From JAXDJH01 sp034663635 (GTDB lineage: Bacteria; Actinomycetota; CADDZG01; WHSQ01), in contig JAXDJH010000018.1 of assembly GCA_034663635.1 (NCBI GenBank), forward strand, positions 1-22,886: DNA of 22,886 bases, written 5' to 3'. Within the stretch, counting starts at the first letter, position 1. Every line of letters begins with the position of its first letter. Below are positions 1 to 8,180 of this stretch, in pieces. The notes beneath the pieces were generated by a model. It worked only from the letters and a program-made list of their open reading frames with translations. It made no database searches and was not told the origin of the DNA. The position numbers and the translations under genes are program-made.

Positions 1-1
1 A

Positions 2-730
2 TTCTGGCGGATACTCATACTGTCGGGACAACGAGGATGGTCGGTCTTCGTGCACTCACCCGTTCGTTCAGTTGGCCGAGACAGACTCACGCTGCGAGAA
101 CTCTCAGGCCAAACGATCGTCAAAGTAGCTCCGCCCACCCTGACCGGTGCGCGCGCCTTGCAGAAGCGAGCGCTTGACCTTCTCTTGGGAAGCGTTCTGA
201 TGATCCTGCTGGCCCCACTCTCGCTTCTGATCGCACTAGCGATAGTGGCGACTTCAGGTTTCCCGATCTTCTATAGGCAGGAGCGAGTCGGGATGGGCGG
301 CCGGCCATTCTCGATGTTGAAGTTCCGTACGATGCACAGCGACGCGGAAGCCGAGACTGGACCGATCTGGACGGCGCGCGAGGATCCTCGTCGCAGCGGG
401 ATCGGTCGCCTGCTAAGGCGAACCAGCCTCGATGAGCTACCGCAACTCATCAACGTCATCTCCGGACATATGAGCCTCGTCGGACCCCGGCCCGAGCGCC
501 CCACCTTCGTCGGGGAGTTCAACGAAACGATCGATTGGTACGGATTCCGCCATCGGATCCGCCCGGGCCTCACCGGCTGGGCTCAAGCTCATGGATTGCG
601 AGGCAACACACCACTCGATTCACGAACCGAACACGACAACTGGTACATCGAGAACTGGTCGATTCCCTTGGACGTGCGCATCTTGGCGCAAACCCTCGTT
701 GAGGTCGTCCGAGGGCGCGGCGCCTATTAG
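2..730 (+). CDS. Polyprenyl-phosphate sugar-1-phosphate transferase (initiating glycosyltransferase), 5' end cut by the window edge
   Basis: This is the catalytic C-terminal part of a bacterial sugar transferase that moves a sugar-1-phosphate from a nucleotide sugar to undecaprenyl phosphate at the inner face of the membrane, starting a glycan chain. Visible landmarks are the membrane helix starting at KRALDLLLG, then FYRQERVG, FSMLKFRTM, the catalytic-region stretch SLDELPQLINVISG, SLVGPRPERP and RPGLTGWAQ. A GTG at 50 could be read as a start, but the frame stays open back to base 2. The residues there (ILSGQRGWSVFV, then GQTIVKVAPPTLTG just before the helix) resemble the linker between the N-terminal regulatory or membrane domain and the catalytic domain of long WbaP/WcaJ-type enzymes. 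I therefore treat it as truncated by the window. It converges with the next gene and overlaps it by 4 bases at the stops. Confidence 0.9.
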   Translation, partial: FWRILILSGQRGWSVFVHSPVRSVGRDRLTLRELSGQTIVKVAPPTLTGARALQKRALDLLLGSVLMILLAPLSLLIALAIVATSGFPIFYRQERVGMGGRPFSMLKFRTMHSDAEAETGPIWTAREDPRRSGIGRLLRRTSLDELPQLINVISGHMSLVGPRPERPTFVGEFNETIDWYGFRHRIRPGLTGWAQAHGLRGNTPLDSRTEHDNWYIENWSIPLDVRILAQTLVEVVRGRGAY

Positions 731-1800
731 CCGGTTCCTCGGATAGCTCTTCGGTAGGCATCCACTATCGGTTGCACGGAACGACCGGCTTGCGAAAGCG
801 TGACGGAAACCCTGCGAGCCTCAACTCCCATCGTCGCCCTCGTCTCGTCGTCATCCAGCAGGCGATCGATCGCCTCGGCAAGAGCCACAGGTTCATCGGG
901 CGGCACGACTGCCATAGGGATGCCCGCCTCGACAGCGTCGCGGTTGCCGGGCGTGTCGGTGGCCACCAAACAAGCTCCCGTGGTGGCCGCTTCGAGAAGC
1001 ATCAAGGGGAACCCTTCCCAGCGCGCGGTTGAAACCATCACATCGCACGCCGCAACGTGCATCGATGGGTCCTCCTGCCATCCCTCGAACCGGATCGGTA
1101 CACCAAGTTGGTCACGCAAGCGCGTAACGCCCTCCATCAACGGCCCGTCCCCAACCATCAGGGCCGCTGGCGATGTCTTCAATCGTCCGATCGCTGCCAC
1201 GAAAACCTCCGGCGCCTTTTGCTCCACGAAGCGGCCTATCCAAAGCACGACCTTCTCGCCATCGCCGAGGCCCAACTGACGCCGAGCCGCGGCCCGATCC
1301 CGGATCGTGAGAGGAGCGAAGGACTGCGAAGTCAGAAGGACCCCGGGCTCGAGGGCCAACCCCTCTTCGATGATCGAGGTCCTGTCGCTCTGGCTGATCA
1401 CGATGACCGAAGAAGCCGAGCGAAGGGCAAACCTAGTCAACCGAACGGCGAGAGCCCTCCACACGCCGCTTGACCGTCTGAGCGCGTGAAGCCCCTGAAC
1501 CGTGACGATGATTGGGACTCTCATCCCGAAGACTCGCGCAAGTCGAACGCCTACACCGGCGCGAACGCCATGAGCGTGGACAACATGAGCCCCGGTTTCG
1601 TGCACGCGCTTCCGCACCTTCAGGAGAGCTCGAACGAGAGATGCCGATGGGAGCCGCAGAGCGCTGGGAGATATCAACAGTCGGCTGCTTGAGACTTCCT
1701 CTGGGAAGTTGGCCTCGACCACATCCAGCGCGGCCGAGGCTCCTCCGGGTTCGTCCAAGAGGACATGCAGAACGCAAATCGGATTCTCGCGCTCGCCCAT
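727..1800 (-). CDS. GT4-family glycosyltransferase
   Basis: A 357-residue GT-B fold enzyme predicted to add a sugar from a nucleotide-sugar donor to a lipid-linked glycan on the cytoplasmic side. The N-terminal domain has the VHAHG stretch (residues 74-78). The C-terminal domain has VLWIGRFVEQK (185-195), LMVGDGPL and the donor-binding E-x7-E pair in WEGFPLMLLEA (E262, E270). It starts with ATG at 1800, whose last base overlaps the TGA of the upstream GT2 gene (TGATG), so it is probably translationally coupled. It is the last gene of the four-gene minus-strand operon and runs convergently into the sugar-phosphate transferase. The sugar transferred cannot be told from sequence. Confidence 0.92.
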   Translation of the reverse strand: MGERENPICVLHVLLDEPGGASAALDVVEANFPEEVSSSRLLISPSALRLPSASLVRALLKVRKRVHETGAHVVHAHGVRAGVGVRLARVFGMRVPIIVTVQGLHALRRSSGVWRALAVRLTRFALRSASSVIVISQSDRTSIIEEGLALEPGVLLTSQSFAPLTIRDRAAARRQLGLGDGEKVVLWIGRFVEQKAPEVFVAAIGRLKTSPAALMVGDGPLMEGVTRLRDQLGVPIRFEGWQEDPSMHVAACDVMVSTARWEGFPLMLLEAATTGACLVATDTPGNRDAVEAGIPMAVVPPDEPVALAEAIDRLLDDDETRATMGVEARRVSVTLSQAGRSVQPIVDAYRRAIRGTG

Positions 1801-2678
1801 CAGCGTAATAGAAGTCGTTCGATTGTCGCCATCGTTCTTACGGTCCCGGAGGGGGATTCTTCTTGGGCACTGATTGCGTCCCCCATCGCTGCTCTATCGG
1901 GTCGCAGAGCGAGCACTTCCCCCACGGACGTTCGGACCAATCCATAGTGAAGAGTTGCGTTTTCCACCGGCGACAGATCCATTTCAACAAGCATCGCTTC
2001 GAACACCAGCCGGCGGCTCCGTCTCATGAAGGCGACCTGAGCGGTCAGAGAACCCTCCCGCCTTACTCGCATGTCTACGCCAGGCTTACCAGAGACGACG
2101 AGGGTCCGGCCGGCGTGGAGCAACTGAGTGAAGAACAGCAGATCCTCCATTGCTGGGAAACGTTCATCGAATCTCGTCTCGATGGCGACGCGCCGTGGCA
2201 CAAGACAGTTTGCTCTCAGCCAGTTCCGGCGCAACAGCCCACGCAGATCCTCTCGGGAGATCAGCTTTGGTTCGGGCCATGACGGCCAGCTCAACCGGGC
2301 GGACTCGGGAACAAGCTCGTTGTGATTGGGGATGTAAGCACCCGCCCCCGGATAACGATCGTGAAGGAGGATCAGGTTGTCAAGCGCACCCGGAAGCAAC
2401 TGATCATCAGCGTCTAAGAACAGAATCAGGTCTCCGGTGGCTTCCTCGACACCCGTGTTTCGGGCGGCGGCAACACCGCCATGCGGTCGCCGCACGAGTT
2501 TGATCGTTGGCGACATGGACTCCGCGACGGCGGCGGTCCCATCTGTCGAGCCGTCGTCCACCACGACGACCTCGATGGGCGCGGGGCTTTGTGACAAAGC
2601 AGACCGAATCGCAATTGGAAGCCATCCCTCCACGTTGAAAGCCGGTATGACTACCGAAACTTGACCCTCGGTGCTCAT
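1800..2678 (-). CDS. GT2-family (GT-A fold) glycosyltransferase
   Basis: A 292-residue family 2 glycosyltransferase. Landmarks in order are SVVIPAFN near the N-terminus, the nucleotide-binding DDGSTDGT (residues 41-48), GGVAAARNTGVEEA and the metal-binding LDADD (88-92). No C-terminal membrane helices are seen, so it is probably a soluble or peripheral enzyme. An upstream in-frame start at 2744 would add 22 residues lying before the canonical start of the domain. I prefer ATG at 2678 because it forms an exact ATGA overlap with the stop of the preceding GT2 gene, matching the rest of this operon. It sits between another GT2 and a GT4 gene. Donor and acceptor are unknown. Confidence 0.9.
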   Translation of the reverse strand: MSTEGQVSVVIPAFNVEGWLPIAIRSALSQSPAPIEVVVVDDGSTDGTAAVAESMSPTIKLVRRPHGGVAAARNTGVEEATGDLILFLDADDQLLPGALDNLILLHDRYPGAGAYIPNHNELVPESARLSWPSWPEPKLISREDLRGLLRRNWLRANCLVPRRVAIETRFDERFPAMEDLLFFTQLLHAGRTLVVSGKPGVDMRVRREGSLTAQVAFMRRSRRLVFEAMLVEMDLSPVENATLHYGLVRTSVGEVLALRPDRAAMGDAISAQEESPSGTVRTMATIERLLLR

Positions 2679-3565
2679 TCCCGCCCACGCAAGAGACCCC
2701 AAAGGAGCGCGCTGACGGCCCATCGCCAGCGGCCGATCATCCATGGCCTCCTGGCAGCCGCTGCGAAGAGGGACCTCCGAGCACGGCTCATATCGCGCAC
2801 GCCGAAGTCTCCCAGGGCCGCGGCGGCCTTCAGTCGATCATCGAATCTCCCAGCGGCGATCAGTCGACCTCTGGCCGCCTCAAGAACCTTGGTGCCGGCG
2901 ACAATCATCCTTGCTGAGTCGGACGAGAGACTATCGGGTCTCCGATAAACCTTCACAAGCGGTTCCTCTATCCGAACGAACGTCATCGTCTCCGCGCACC
3001 GCAGACAAAGATCCCAGTCCTCAGCAAGTGGGAAAGACACATCGAATGCCCCCACGACGTTGAAGTCCTCGCGGGCGATCATGATCGAGCTTGGATGAAC
3101 CACACTCTGCGCGAGGAGCGTGGTCAGGAGATCACCCGAGAATTTGTCCGCTCTTCGGGGAAAGCGATCGAACACCACATAGGTCCCAATCGCTTGATCG
3201 CGTCGGTCATCCCAAAACATCACATCCGAATACACCACTACCCCTGGTCGGAAACTTGAGAGCTGCTTCGACAGCTTGTCGGGGAGCCATTCGTCGTCGG
3301 CGTCGAGAAAGGCGATCAACTTGCCATTCGCCTCGTCCACGCCCCTGTTTCGAGCGGATGCGAGCCCGCGGTTCGGCTGGGACACAAGGCGAACACGACG
3401 ATCTTGAACGGAGGCGATGACCTCGCTCGTTTCATCGGTGGACCCGTCATCCACCGCGATGATCTCGAAGTCTTGCATCGTCTGCCCCAACACCGAATCG
3501 AGCGCTCGTTGAACGAAACGAGCGCCGTTGTGCACGGGTAGGACGACGCTGACCCGGGGGGTCAC
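2675..3565 (-). CDS. GT2-family (GT-A fold) glycosyltransferase
   Basis: A 296-residue family 2 glycosyltransferase with SVVLPVHNG near the N-terminus, DDGSTDET (residues 39-46), GLASARNRGVDEANG and the metal-binding LDADDEW (87-93). It begins with GTG at 3565 in a GTGA overlap with the stop of the CgeB-like gene, and a GGAG sits 5 bases upstream. It is clearly a paralogue of its downstream neighbour in its N-terminal half, but the C-terminal halves differ, so the two probably add different sugars or linkages. It is the second gene of the minus-strand glycosyltransferase operon. Confidence 0.92.
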   Translation of the reverse strand: MTPRVSVVLPVHNGARFVQRALDSVLGQTMQDFEIIAVDDGSTDETSEVIASVQDRRVRLVSQPNRGLASARNRGVDEANGKLIAFLDADDEWLPDKLSKQLSSFRPGVVVYSDVMFWDDRRDQAIGTYVVFDRFPRRADKFSGDLLTTLLAQSVVHPSSIMIAREDFNVVGAFDVSFPLAEDWDLCLRCAETMTFVRIEEPLVKVYRRPDSLSSDSARMIVAGTKVLEAARGRLIAAGRFDDRLKAAAALGDFGVRDMSRARRSLFAAAARRPWMIGRWRWAVSALLWGLLRGRE

Positions 3566-4620
3566 CTCAGCTCCATGGCGCGTAGAAGATCGTCGAATCT
3601 CTTTTCATAGGTGTGGTCTCTTAATGTTCTCTCAAGTCCCGCGCGCGCGATCCGGCGCCGTTCGTCTGAGTTGTCCAAGTAGTGGTTCGCCTTTGCGAGG
3701 AGTTCATCGCTGTCACCGAAGGCCTCCAACTCGACCCCCTCCCGGTACCACTCATCAAGACCCGGGATCCGGTTTGTCAGAAGGAAGGCTCCACAGCCCG
3801 GGATCTCGAAGTTTCTTCCTTTCACTTGATCCCGCCGCTTTGCAAACTGCTCCCAAACCCGGCTGGGAAACTCTCGAAGCTCCAGCGTCCTTTTTCCGTC
3901 TCTCATCGGGAGGATCAACCGAGCCAAGTCTCGTAGCGAACGCGCCTTGGAAGCGTTGGACAGGTTCAGATTTATCCGACTTCGGCTAAAGACGTCGATC
4001 ATCTCTTCCTGACTCAACCGACCTTCTGGCCAACCGAATCCCCAGGTACTCACCTCCAACCCCTGCTTGCGCAAGACGTCGATCATCCGGCGCCTATCTC
4101 CATGAGGTTGGCCCACGAAGCTCGCGTCGAGATCCTCCTCGATGTCAACGGGGGCGTACAGGTGGTGGTTGCACCCCCATTGGGTCAGGATCACGTTTTC
4201 ACACCCCACCGATGGATACCGCTCCGCCGCCACATTGTCCGTAGTGGCCACGAAGGTGAAGAACGGCGCCCACTTCTTGGAGTAGGTCGCGAATCTCCAA
4301 TGATCATCGGCGAACCAGTTGATAGAGGTGGTTCTCTCTGCGATCGATCTGAGCGTTGACGCATGAAATTCGTTTTCGAAGAGAAAGAAGAAGACGAGGT
4401 CAGGCTCAAGGTTTGAAACTTCGTTGACCAACTGCTTGTTCATCTGGTCTCGACCAACGGCCGCCTCAACATCATCGAAAGCGAAATGATGAGCATCAAC
4501 GCCCGGCATCCTTCGCAGTGAATCCCAGAAGTTCGTGTACTCGAATGACGAGCCGCGCTTTGGATCCTTGTAATCCCACCGCAACCCAACGAACAGAACA
4601 CGAAGAGCTTTCGGGGTCAA
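3562..4620 (-). CDS. CgeB-like glycosyltransferase (family 1-type)
   Basis: A protein of about 352 residues resembling the CgeB/'spore maturation protein'-like glycosyltransferases common in polysaccharide loci. Evidence is the N-terminal RVLFVGLRWDYKDP followed by FEYTNFWDSLRRM, then NWFADDHWRF, LTQWGCNHHLY, FVGQPHGDRRRMI, RINLNLSNAS and the C-terminal donor-site region KGRNFEIPGCGAFLLT, ending in an RTLRDHTYEKRF helix. The frame is open to a TTG at 4683, which would add 21 low-complexity residues. I chose TTG at 4620 because GGGGGA lies 9 bases upstream of it, because family members begin close to the first beta strand, and because it leaves about 100 bases for divergent promoters before the flippase gene. 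It is the first gene of the glycosyltransferase operon. Substrate is unknown. Confidence 0.85.
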   Translation of the reverse strand: MTPKALRVLFVGLRWDYKDPKRGSSFEYTNFWDSLRRMPGVDAHHFAFDDVEAAVGRDQMNKQLVNEVSNLEPDLVFFFLFENEFHASTLRSIAERTTSINWFADDHWRFATYSKKWAPFFTFVATTDNVAAERYPSVGCENVILTQWGCNHHLYAPVDIEEDLDASFVGQPHGDRRRMIDVLRKQGLEVSTWGFGWPEGRLSQEEMIDVFSRSRINLNLSNASKARSLRDLARLILPMRDGKRTLELREFPSRVWEQFAKRRDQVKGRNFEIPGCGAFLLTNRIPGLDEWYREGVELEAFGDSDELLAKANHYLDNSDERRRIARAGLERTLRDHTYEKRFDDLLRAMELR

Positions 4621-4720
4621 AGGCCGCGTTCCCCCTGCGCCCCGTGCTCGTGGGACGATTGCTTCGGATGAGCCCGATGCCAAAACCCGTCACCGCGACC
4701 GCTAGCGAGGCCCGTGACCG

Positions 4721-6031
4721 ATGAAAGAGCCAAGGACCTGGCGTCGCGACATGGCACGAATCGGTGGGGAATCATTATTGGTGGGTTCAGGTCACGTTGT
4801 GGGCGCCGTCGGATCCATCGTGTCTGTAAAAGTACTCACGACGTATCTCTCCCCGGAGCAGTACGGCCAGTTCTCCTTGGGCCTGACGGCGGCAGTCCTA
4901 ACGGGACAGATTCTAAGTGGCCCTCTGAGTGCGGCCACTACTCGATTCTTCGCCCCCTCCACGGAAAGCTTACGCCTAGAGCCATTCATCACCGCGACTT
5001 TCGATCTCCTCGCGCATTTCGCCGGAATCGTTCTCACTATCGCGACTCTCTGCGGACTGGTCTGGCTGCTACACCCCTCGATCATCGTCGCCACTCTTGC
5101 GGTAGCCCTTCTGCTTTCCTTGATCACGGGGGCAGAACAGATCCTGGACAGCATCCAGAATGCCGCCCGACATAGAGGACTCGTAGCCTGGCATTTAGGA
5201 CTCGGGCCATGGTTGCGATTCGCCTGCGCCGTAGCTTTGTTCAAGGTCGCGGGTACGACGACCGTCTCAGCTATATGCGGCTATCTATTCGGGGCCTCCG
5301 TTCTGCTTCTATCGCAGTACGGATTCTTCAGGTGGAAGATCGGCAAGCCGCGTCTGACCAGAGCCGACCGCGCCGATGCCCGCGATCTGGAGAAGCGGAT
5401 GCTTCGTTACGCGTGGCCATTCGGCATATGGGGGATATTCACTTCCGTCCAGCTCGCATCCGATCGCTGGGCTCTAGGGATCTTTCAGGATCTTCACTCA
5501 GTGGGCGTCTACAACGTCGCTTACCAACTCGGCTATTACCCGGTCCTTCTCGCTTCGACCGCCCTCATGCAAGTGGCGTCTCCGATCCTCTTCGCAACGG
5601 CGGGGGACGCGTCGGAGGTGTCGAGGGTGCGACGAACTCGATCCGCCGCTCTTCGACTCTCCCTTATTTCCGTCATCCTCACCACGCTCGGCTTCATCGT
5701 TCTCCTGAACCTCGACCGTGACTTGTTCGGCGCAGTTGTCGGCCCGGGTTTCAGAGGGGCGACCATCTACCTCCCCTATCTATTTCTCGCAGGAGGGGTA
5801 TTCGCGGCAGGCCAGTTCGCCATCCACGTGCCCTTGATCGAGTTCGATACGAAGGGAGCCCTTTTCACGAAGATCACAACCGCGCTGATCGGGACGGCGT
5901 TGAACTTCGTGGGGGCCGCGGTATGGGGAGTCAAAGGAGTGGTCGGGGCAACCTTGGCTTTCTCCTTCCTGTATCTCGTGGCCATGCTTCGACTCTCGCG
6001 AACCCGATCGAACGGGCAACAAACTCGATAA
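4721..6031 (+). CDS. Wzx-type oligosaccharide flippase (polysaccharide transporter, MATE/MOP superfamily)
   Basis: A 436-residue polytopic membrane protein with about 12 hydrophobic segments along its whole length, as expected for lipid-linked oligosaccharide flippases. The N-terminal GGESLLVGSGHVVGAVGSI followed by TTYLSPEQYGQFSLGL is the typical first-helix and loop pattern of this family, and the mid-protein GVYNVAYQLGYYPVLLAS is also characteristic. It would move the undecaprenyl-linked repeat unit built by the neighbouring glycosyltransferases across the cytoplasmic membrane. It begins at ATG 4721 with a GAGG about 10 bases upstream, is divergent from the CgeB-like gene, and ends 5 bases before the convergent methyltransferase gene. 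Specificity cannot be inferred. Confidence 0.9.
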   Translation: MKEPRTWRRDMARIGGESLLVGSGHVVGAVGSIVSVKVLTTYLSPEQYGQFSLGLTAAVLTGQILSGPLSAATTRFFAPSTESLRLEPFITATFDLLAHFAGIVLTIATLCGLVWLLHPSIIVATLAVALLLSLITGAEQILDSIQNAARHRGLVAWHLGLGPWLRFACAVALFKVAGTTTVSAICGYLFGASVLLLSQYGFFRWKIGKPRLTRADRADARDLEKRMLRYAWPFGIWGIFTSVQLASDRWALGIFQDLHSVGVYNVAYQLGYYPVLLASTALMQVASPILFATAGDASEVSRVRRTRSAALRLSLISVILTTLGFIVLLNLDRDLFGAVVGPGFRGATIYLPYLFLAGGVFAAGQFAIHVPLIEFDTKGALFTKITTALIGTALNFVGAAVWGVKGVVGATLAFSFLYLVAMLRLSRTRSNGQQTR

Positions 6032-6036
6032 AAGGA

Positions 6037-6996
6037 TCAGCCCGATGCCGGGGTACGGATGCCGAATAGATAGCGGTTCTTCGGCAAATAGGCGATCGCC
6101 TCTTCGGTCCAGGCCAAGTCCGGCGCACGGTCCCTAACTTCCGAGAAAAAGGCGACGTTGTCGGTTCCCTCGAAAGAGTCTTGATAACCCAGTAGGTACG
6201 CATCCGTTGGACCCACCGAATCCAGGGTGGGCGTCCGTAGTTCGATCGGAAACTCGCTTAGCGACCACGTCGCGATCAACAGCGATTTCCCCGTAGATCG
6301 ATCAGTGGGTTCGATTCCCGCAAGCGTCGAAACAAGGTTGATGTCAGGCGGGTCAGCTCGGCCGCCCAAAACGCAGTCGAGGAAATAGCGCTGAAGAACC
6401 GAGAAGTGCGGAAGATCGAAGATCGTGTAGGTGCCTTTGAATCCGAGTCGATGGAAGAGTCGGCACATCGACCCATAGCCACCACCAAGCTCGATAACGC
6501 GATCGTACTCATGCACCCTTGTCTTCGTGCATGCCTCGAACCGCATCACATGGAACGCATGAGCGATCAGGTTGGCGCTGCTCCGCCAATATCTGCGATA
6601 GCGGATCGGCCGCCCGCAGAGACTCTCTTCGATCGCTGCTCGCCAACGTCCCTCCCAGTCGGGATCTTCCTTGAGTGCGAGCAAGTGGCCCTCAACGTGA
6701 CGCGTATCGCCCACAACCATGGCGTCCTGAATGATGGGCCAGGCTAGAAAGCCTCTTAGATCATCCTTCTGCACGTGCATCCGGAGTTGCTCCAAAGCAT
6801 CGAACCAGTAGGGTCCCACCGGAACCCGCGGGTCATCGGCAAGCGCTGCCAGCTCTTCTCGAAAGCGTGCTTCCAATGCCTTCTCTCTATCGGAGGGTGG
6901 CTTCAGCAGTGAAGCTCGCCTGGCGGTTCGTGCCAGCAGTGACCACGGTGTCGTTCGTGCGGACGGCATCTGCGAATGATGCCTCAAGGACGCCAT
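6037..6996 (-). CDS. Putative sugar O-methyltransferase (SAM-dependent)
   Basis: About 319 residues, with a class I SAM-binding motif VIELGGGYGSM (residues 167-177) followed by FKGTYTIFDLPHFSVLQRYF, an order seen in putative sugar O-methyltransferases of polysaccharide loci. The N-terminal half is helical and charged. A TTG at 7044 in the same frame would make the gene overlap the divergent glycosyltransferase, so I chose ATG at 6996. The context of flippase, glycosyltransferases and Wzy-like protein suggests it methylates a sugar of the glycan, perhaps as a modification or chain-capping step. It is oriented against both neighbours, so it is a single-gene transcription unit. The general methyltransferase assignment is firm. 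The sugar-substrate assignment is family- and context-based. Confidence 0.75.
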   Translation of the reverse strand: MASLRHHSQMPSARTTPWSLLARTARRASLLKPPSDREKALEARFREELAALADDPRVPVGPYWFDALEQLRMHVQKDDLRGFLAWPIIQDAMVVGDTRHVEGHLLALKEDPDWEGRWRAAIEESLCGRPIRYRRYWRSSANLIAHAFHVMRFEACTKTRVHEYDRVIELGGGYGSMCRLFHRLGFKGTYTIFDLPHFSVLQRYFLDCVLGGRADPPDINLVSTLAGIEPTDRSTGKSLLIATWSLSEFPIELRTPTLDSVGPTDAYLLGYQDSFEGTDNVAFFSEVRDRAPDLAWTEEAIAYLPKNRYLFGIRTPASG

Positions 6997-7045
6997 CTTT
7001 CGTGCAACAGGGTTAGTGGTCGCCGCCACAATCGATACAGTCAAT

Positions 7046-8179
7046 ATGGTGAGCAGCAGCTTGGCGCTTTGTCATGAGTGGCTGACGACCTACGGTGGGT
7101 CAGAGCAAGTTGCCCAACGGATCGCCCAGGCATTGGGCATCCATGACATCTTTGTCTTCGCAAGCAGGCCGGGTCTTCGCAATGAGCTTTTCCCGAACGA
7201 TGACGTTAAAGACGTTGGCGGCATCCTGGCGAGCCGGGCCAGTCGCTCCTGGAGCCCATTTCTCCCGTTGATGCCGTTTGCCTGGCGCCGCGTCGACCTC
7301 TCAGGCTACGAACTCGTAGTAACCAGCTCCCATGCGTGTACGAATTCGATCCGACCTCCCCAGAACGCCGTTCTCGTGAGCTACTGCCATACACCGATGC
7401 GTTATGCGTGGGACTGGAGATCCGAGATCAAACGAGTTCCATCACTCTTAAGGCCGATCTGGCCGTTCGCGGCCGCTCGGCTGCGGAAGGGAGACTTGCG
7501 GCGATCGAAGAGGGTTGATCTCTTCATTGCAAACTCGCTTTTCGTTGCCGGACGGATCCGCAAGTACTACGGCCGAGGTTCGATCGTGATGTACCCCCCC
7601 ATAGACACCGAGTACTGGAGTCCAGGAGGCACCAAGGGCGACTATTTCCTATGGGTGGGGCGAACTGTGCCTTACAAGAAACCCGAAGCCGTGATCGAAG
7701 CGGCCAATCTTGCCGGAAGCAAGCTGATCGTCGCTGGTTCTGGGCCGATGCTCGACGAGCTGATGCGGTTAGCCGGACCTACTGTCACCTTCGAGCCTTC
7801 CCCCAGTCGTGACCGCCTTCGCGATCTCTATCGCTCCGCCCGTGCTCTCGTATTCGCAGGCATCGAGGATTTCGGGATGACGATGGCCGAAGCACAGGCG
7901 TGCGGCATCCCGGTGATCGCATACGCGGCGGGCGGTGCTTTGGAGATAGTGAAAGACGGCTGCGGCACTCTCGTCGGAGACGACTCAGCGGAGTCATTCG
8001 CGGAATCGATGCGTTCATTCCAGGATGACTTCGATCGGGCCGTGATCGTTCAGAACGCTCAACGTTTCGATGCCGCGCGATTCGATACGCAAATCCGAGA
8101 GTTGATCGACCACGCCGTAAACCGGCGATGGCAGGAGATCAACCGACGGCCGGAGTGGTTCCCCAAGGAAGCGGGCTGA
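7046..8179 (+). CDS. GT4-family glycosyltransferase, WbaZ/mannosyltransferase-like
   Basis: A GT-B enzyme of 377 residues. It opens with LALCHEWLTTYGGSEQV, the GGSE/GGxE start typical of this subgroup. It contains YCHTPMRYAWDWR, characteristic of WbaZ-like mannosyltransferases, then FLWVGRTVPYKKPE, LIVAGSGP and the donor-site E-x7-E in GIEDFGMTMAEAQACG (E274, E282). A GTG at 7016 is an alternative start, but it would reach into the divergent methyltransferase's upstream region and add a non-conserved leader. ATG 7046 places the start close to the first beta strand. The Wzy-like gene starts 1 base after its stop, so the two are co-transcribed. Mannose as donor is a family-based guess. Confidence 0.88.
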   Translation: MVSSSLALCHEWLTTYGGSEQVAQRIAQALGIHDIFVFASRPGLRNELFPNDDVKDVGGILASRASRSWSPFLPLMPFAWRRVDLSGYELVVTSSHACTNSIRPPQNAVLVSYCHTPMRYAWDWRSEIKRVPSLLRPIWPFAAARLRKGDLRRSKRVDLFIANSLFVAGRIRKYYGRGSIVMYPPIDTEYWSPGGTKGDYFLWVGRTVPYKKPEAVIEAANLAGSKLIVAGSGPMLDELMRLAGPTVTFEPSPSRDRLRDLYRSARALVFAGIEDFGMTMAEAQACGIPVIAYAAGGALEIVKDGCGTLVGDDSAESFAESMRSFQDDFDRAVIVQNAQRFDAARFDTQIRELIDHAVNRRWQEINRRPEWFPKEAG

Positions 8180-8180
8180 G

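Noticed and set aside
2679..2744. 22-residue N-terminal extension of the first GT2 gene.
   Set aside because: It lies inside the preceding gene and before the conserved first strand. ATG 2678 gives an ATGA overlap like the other junctions.
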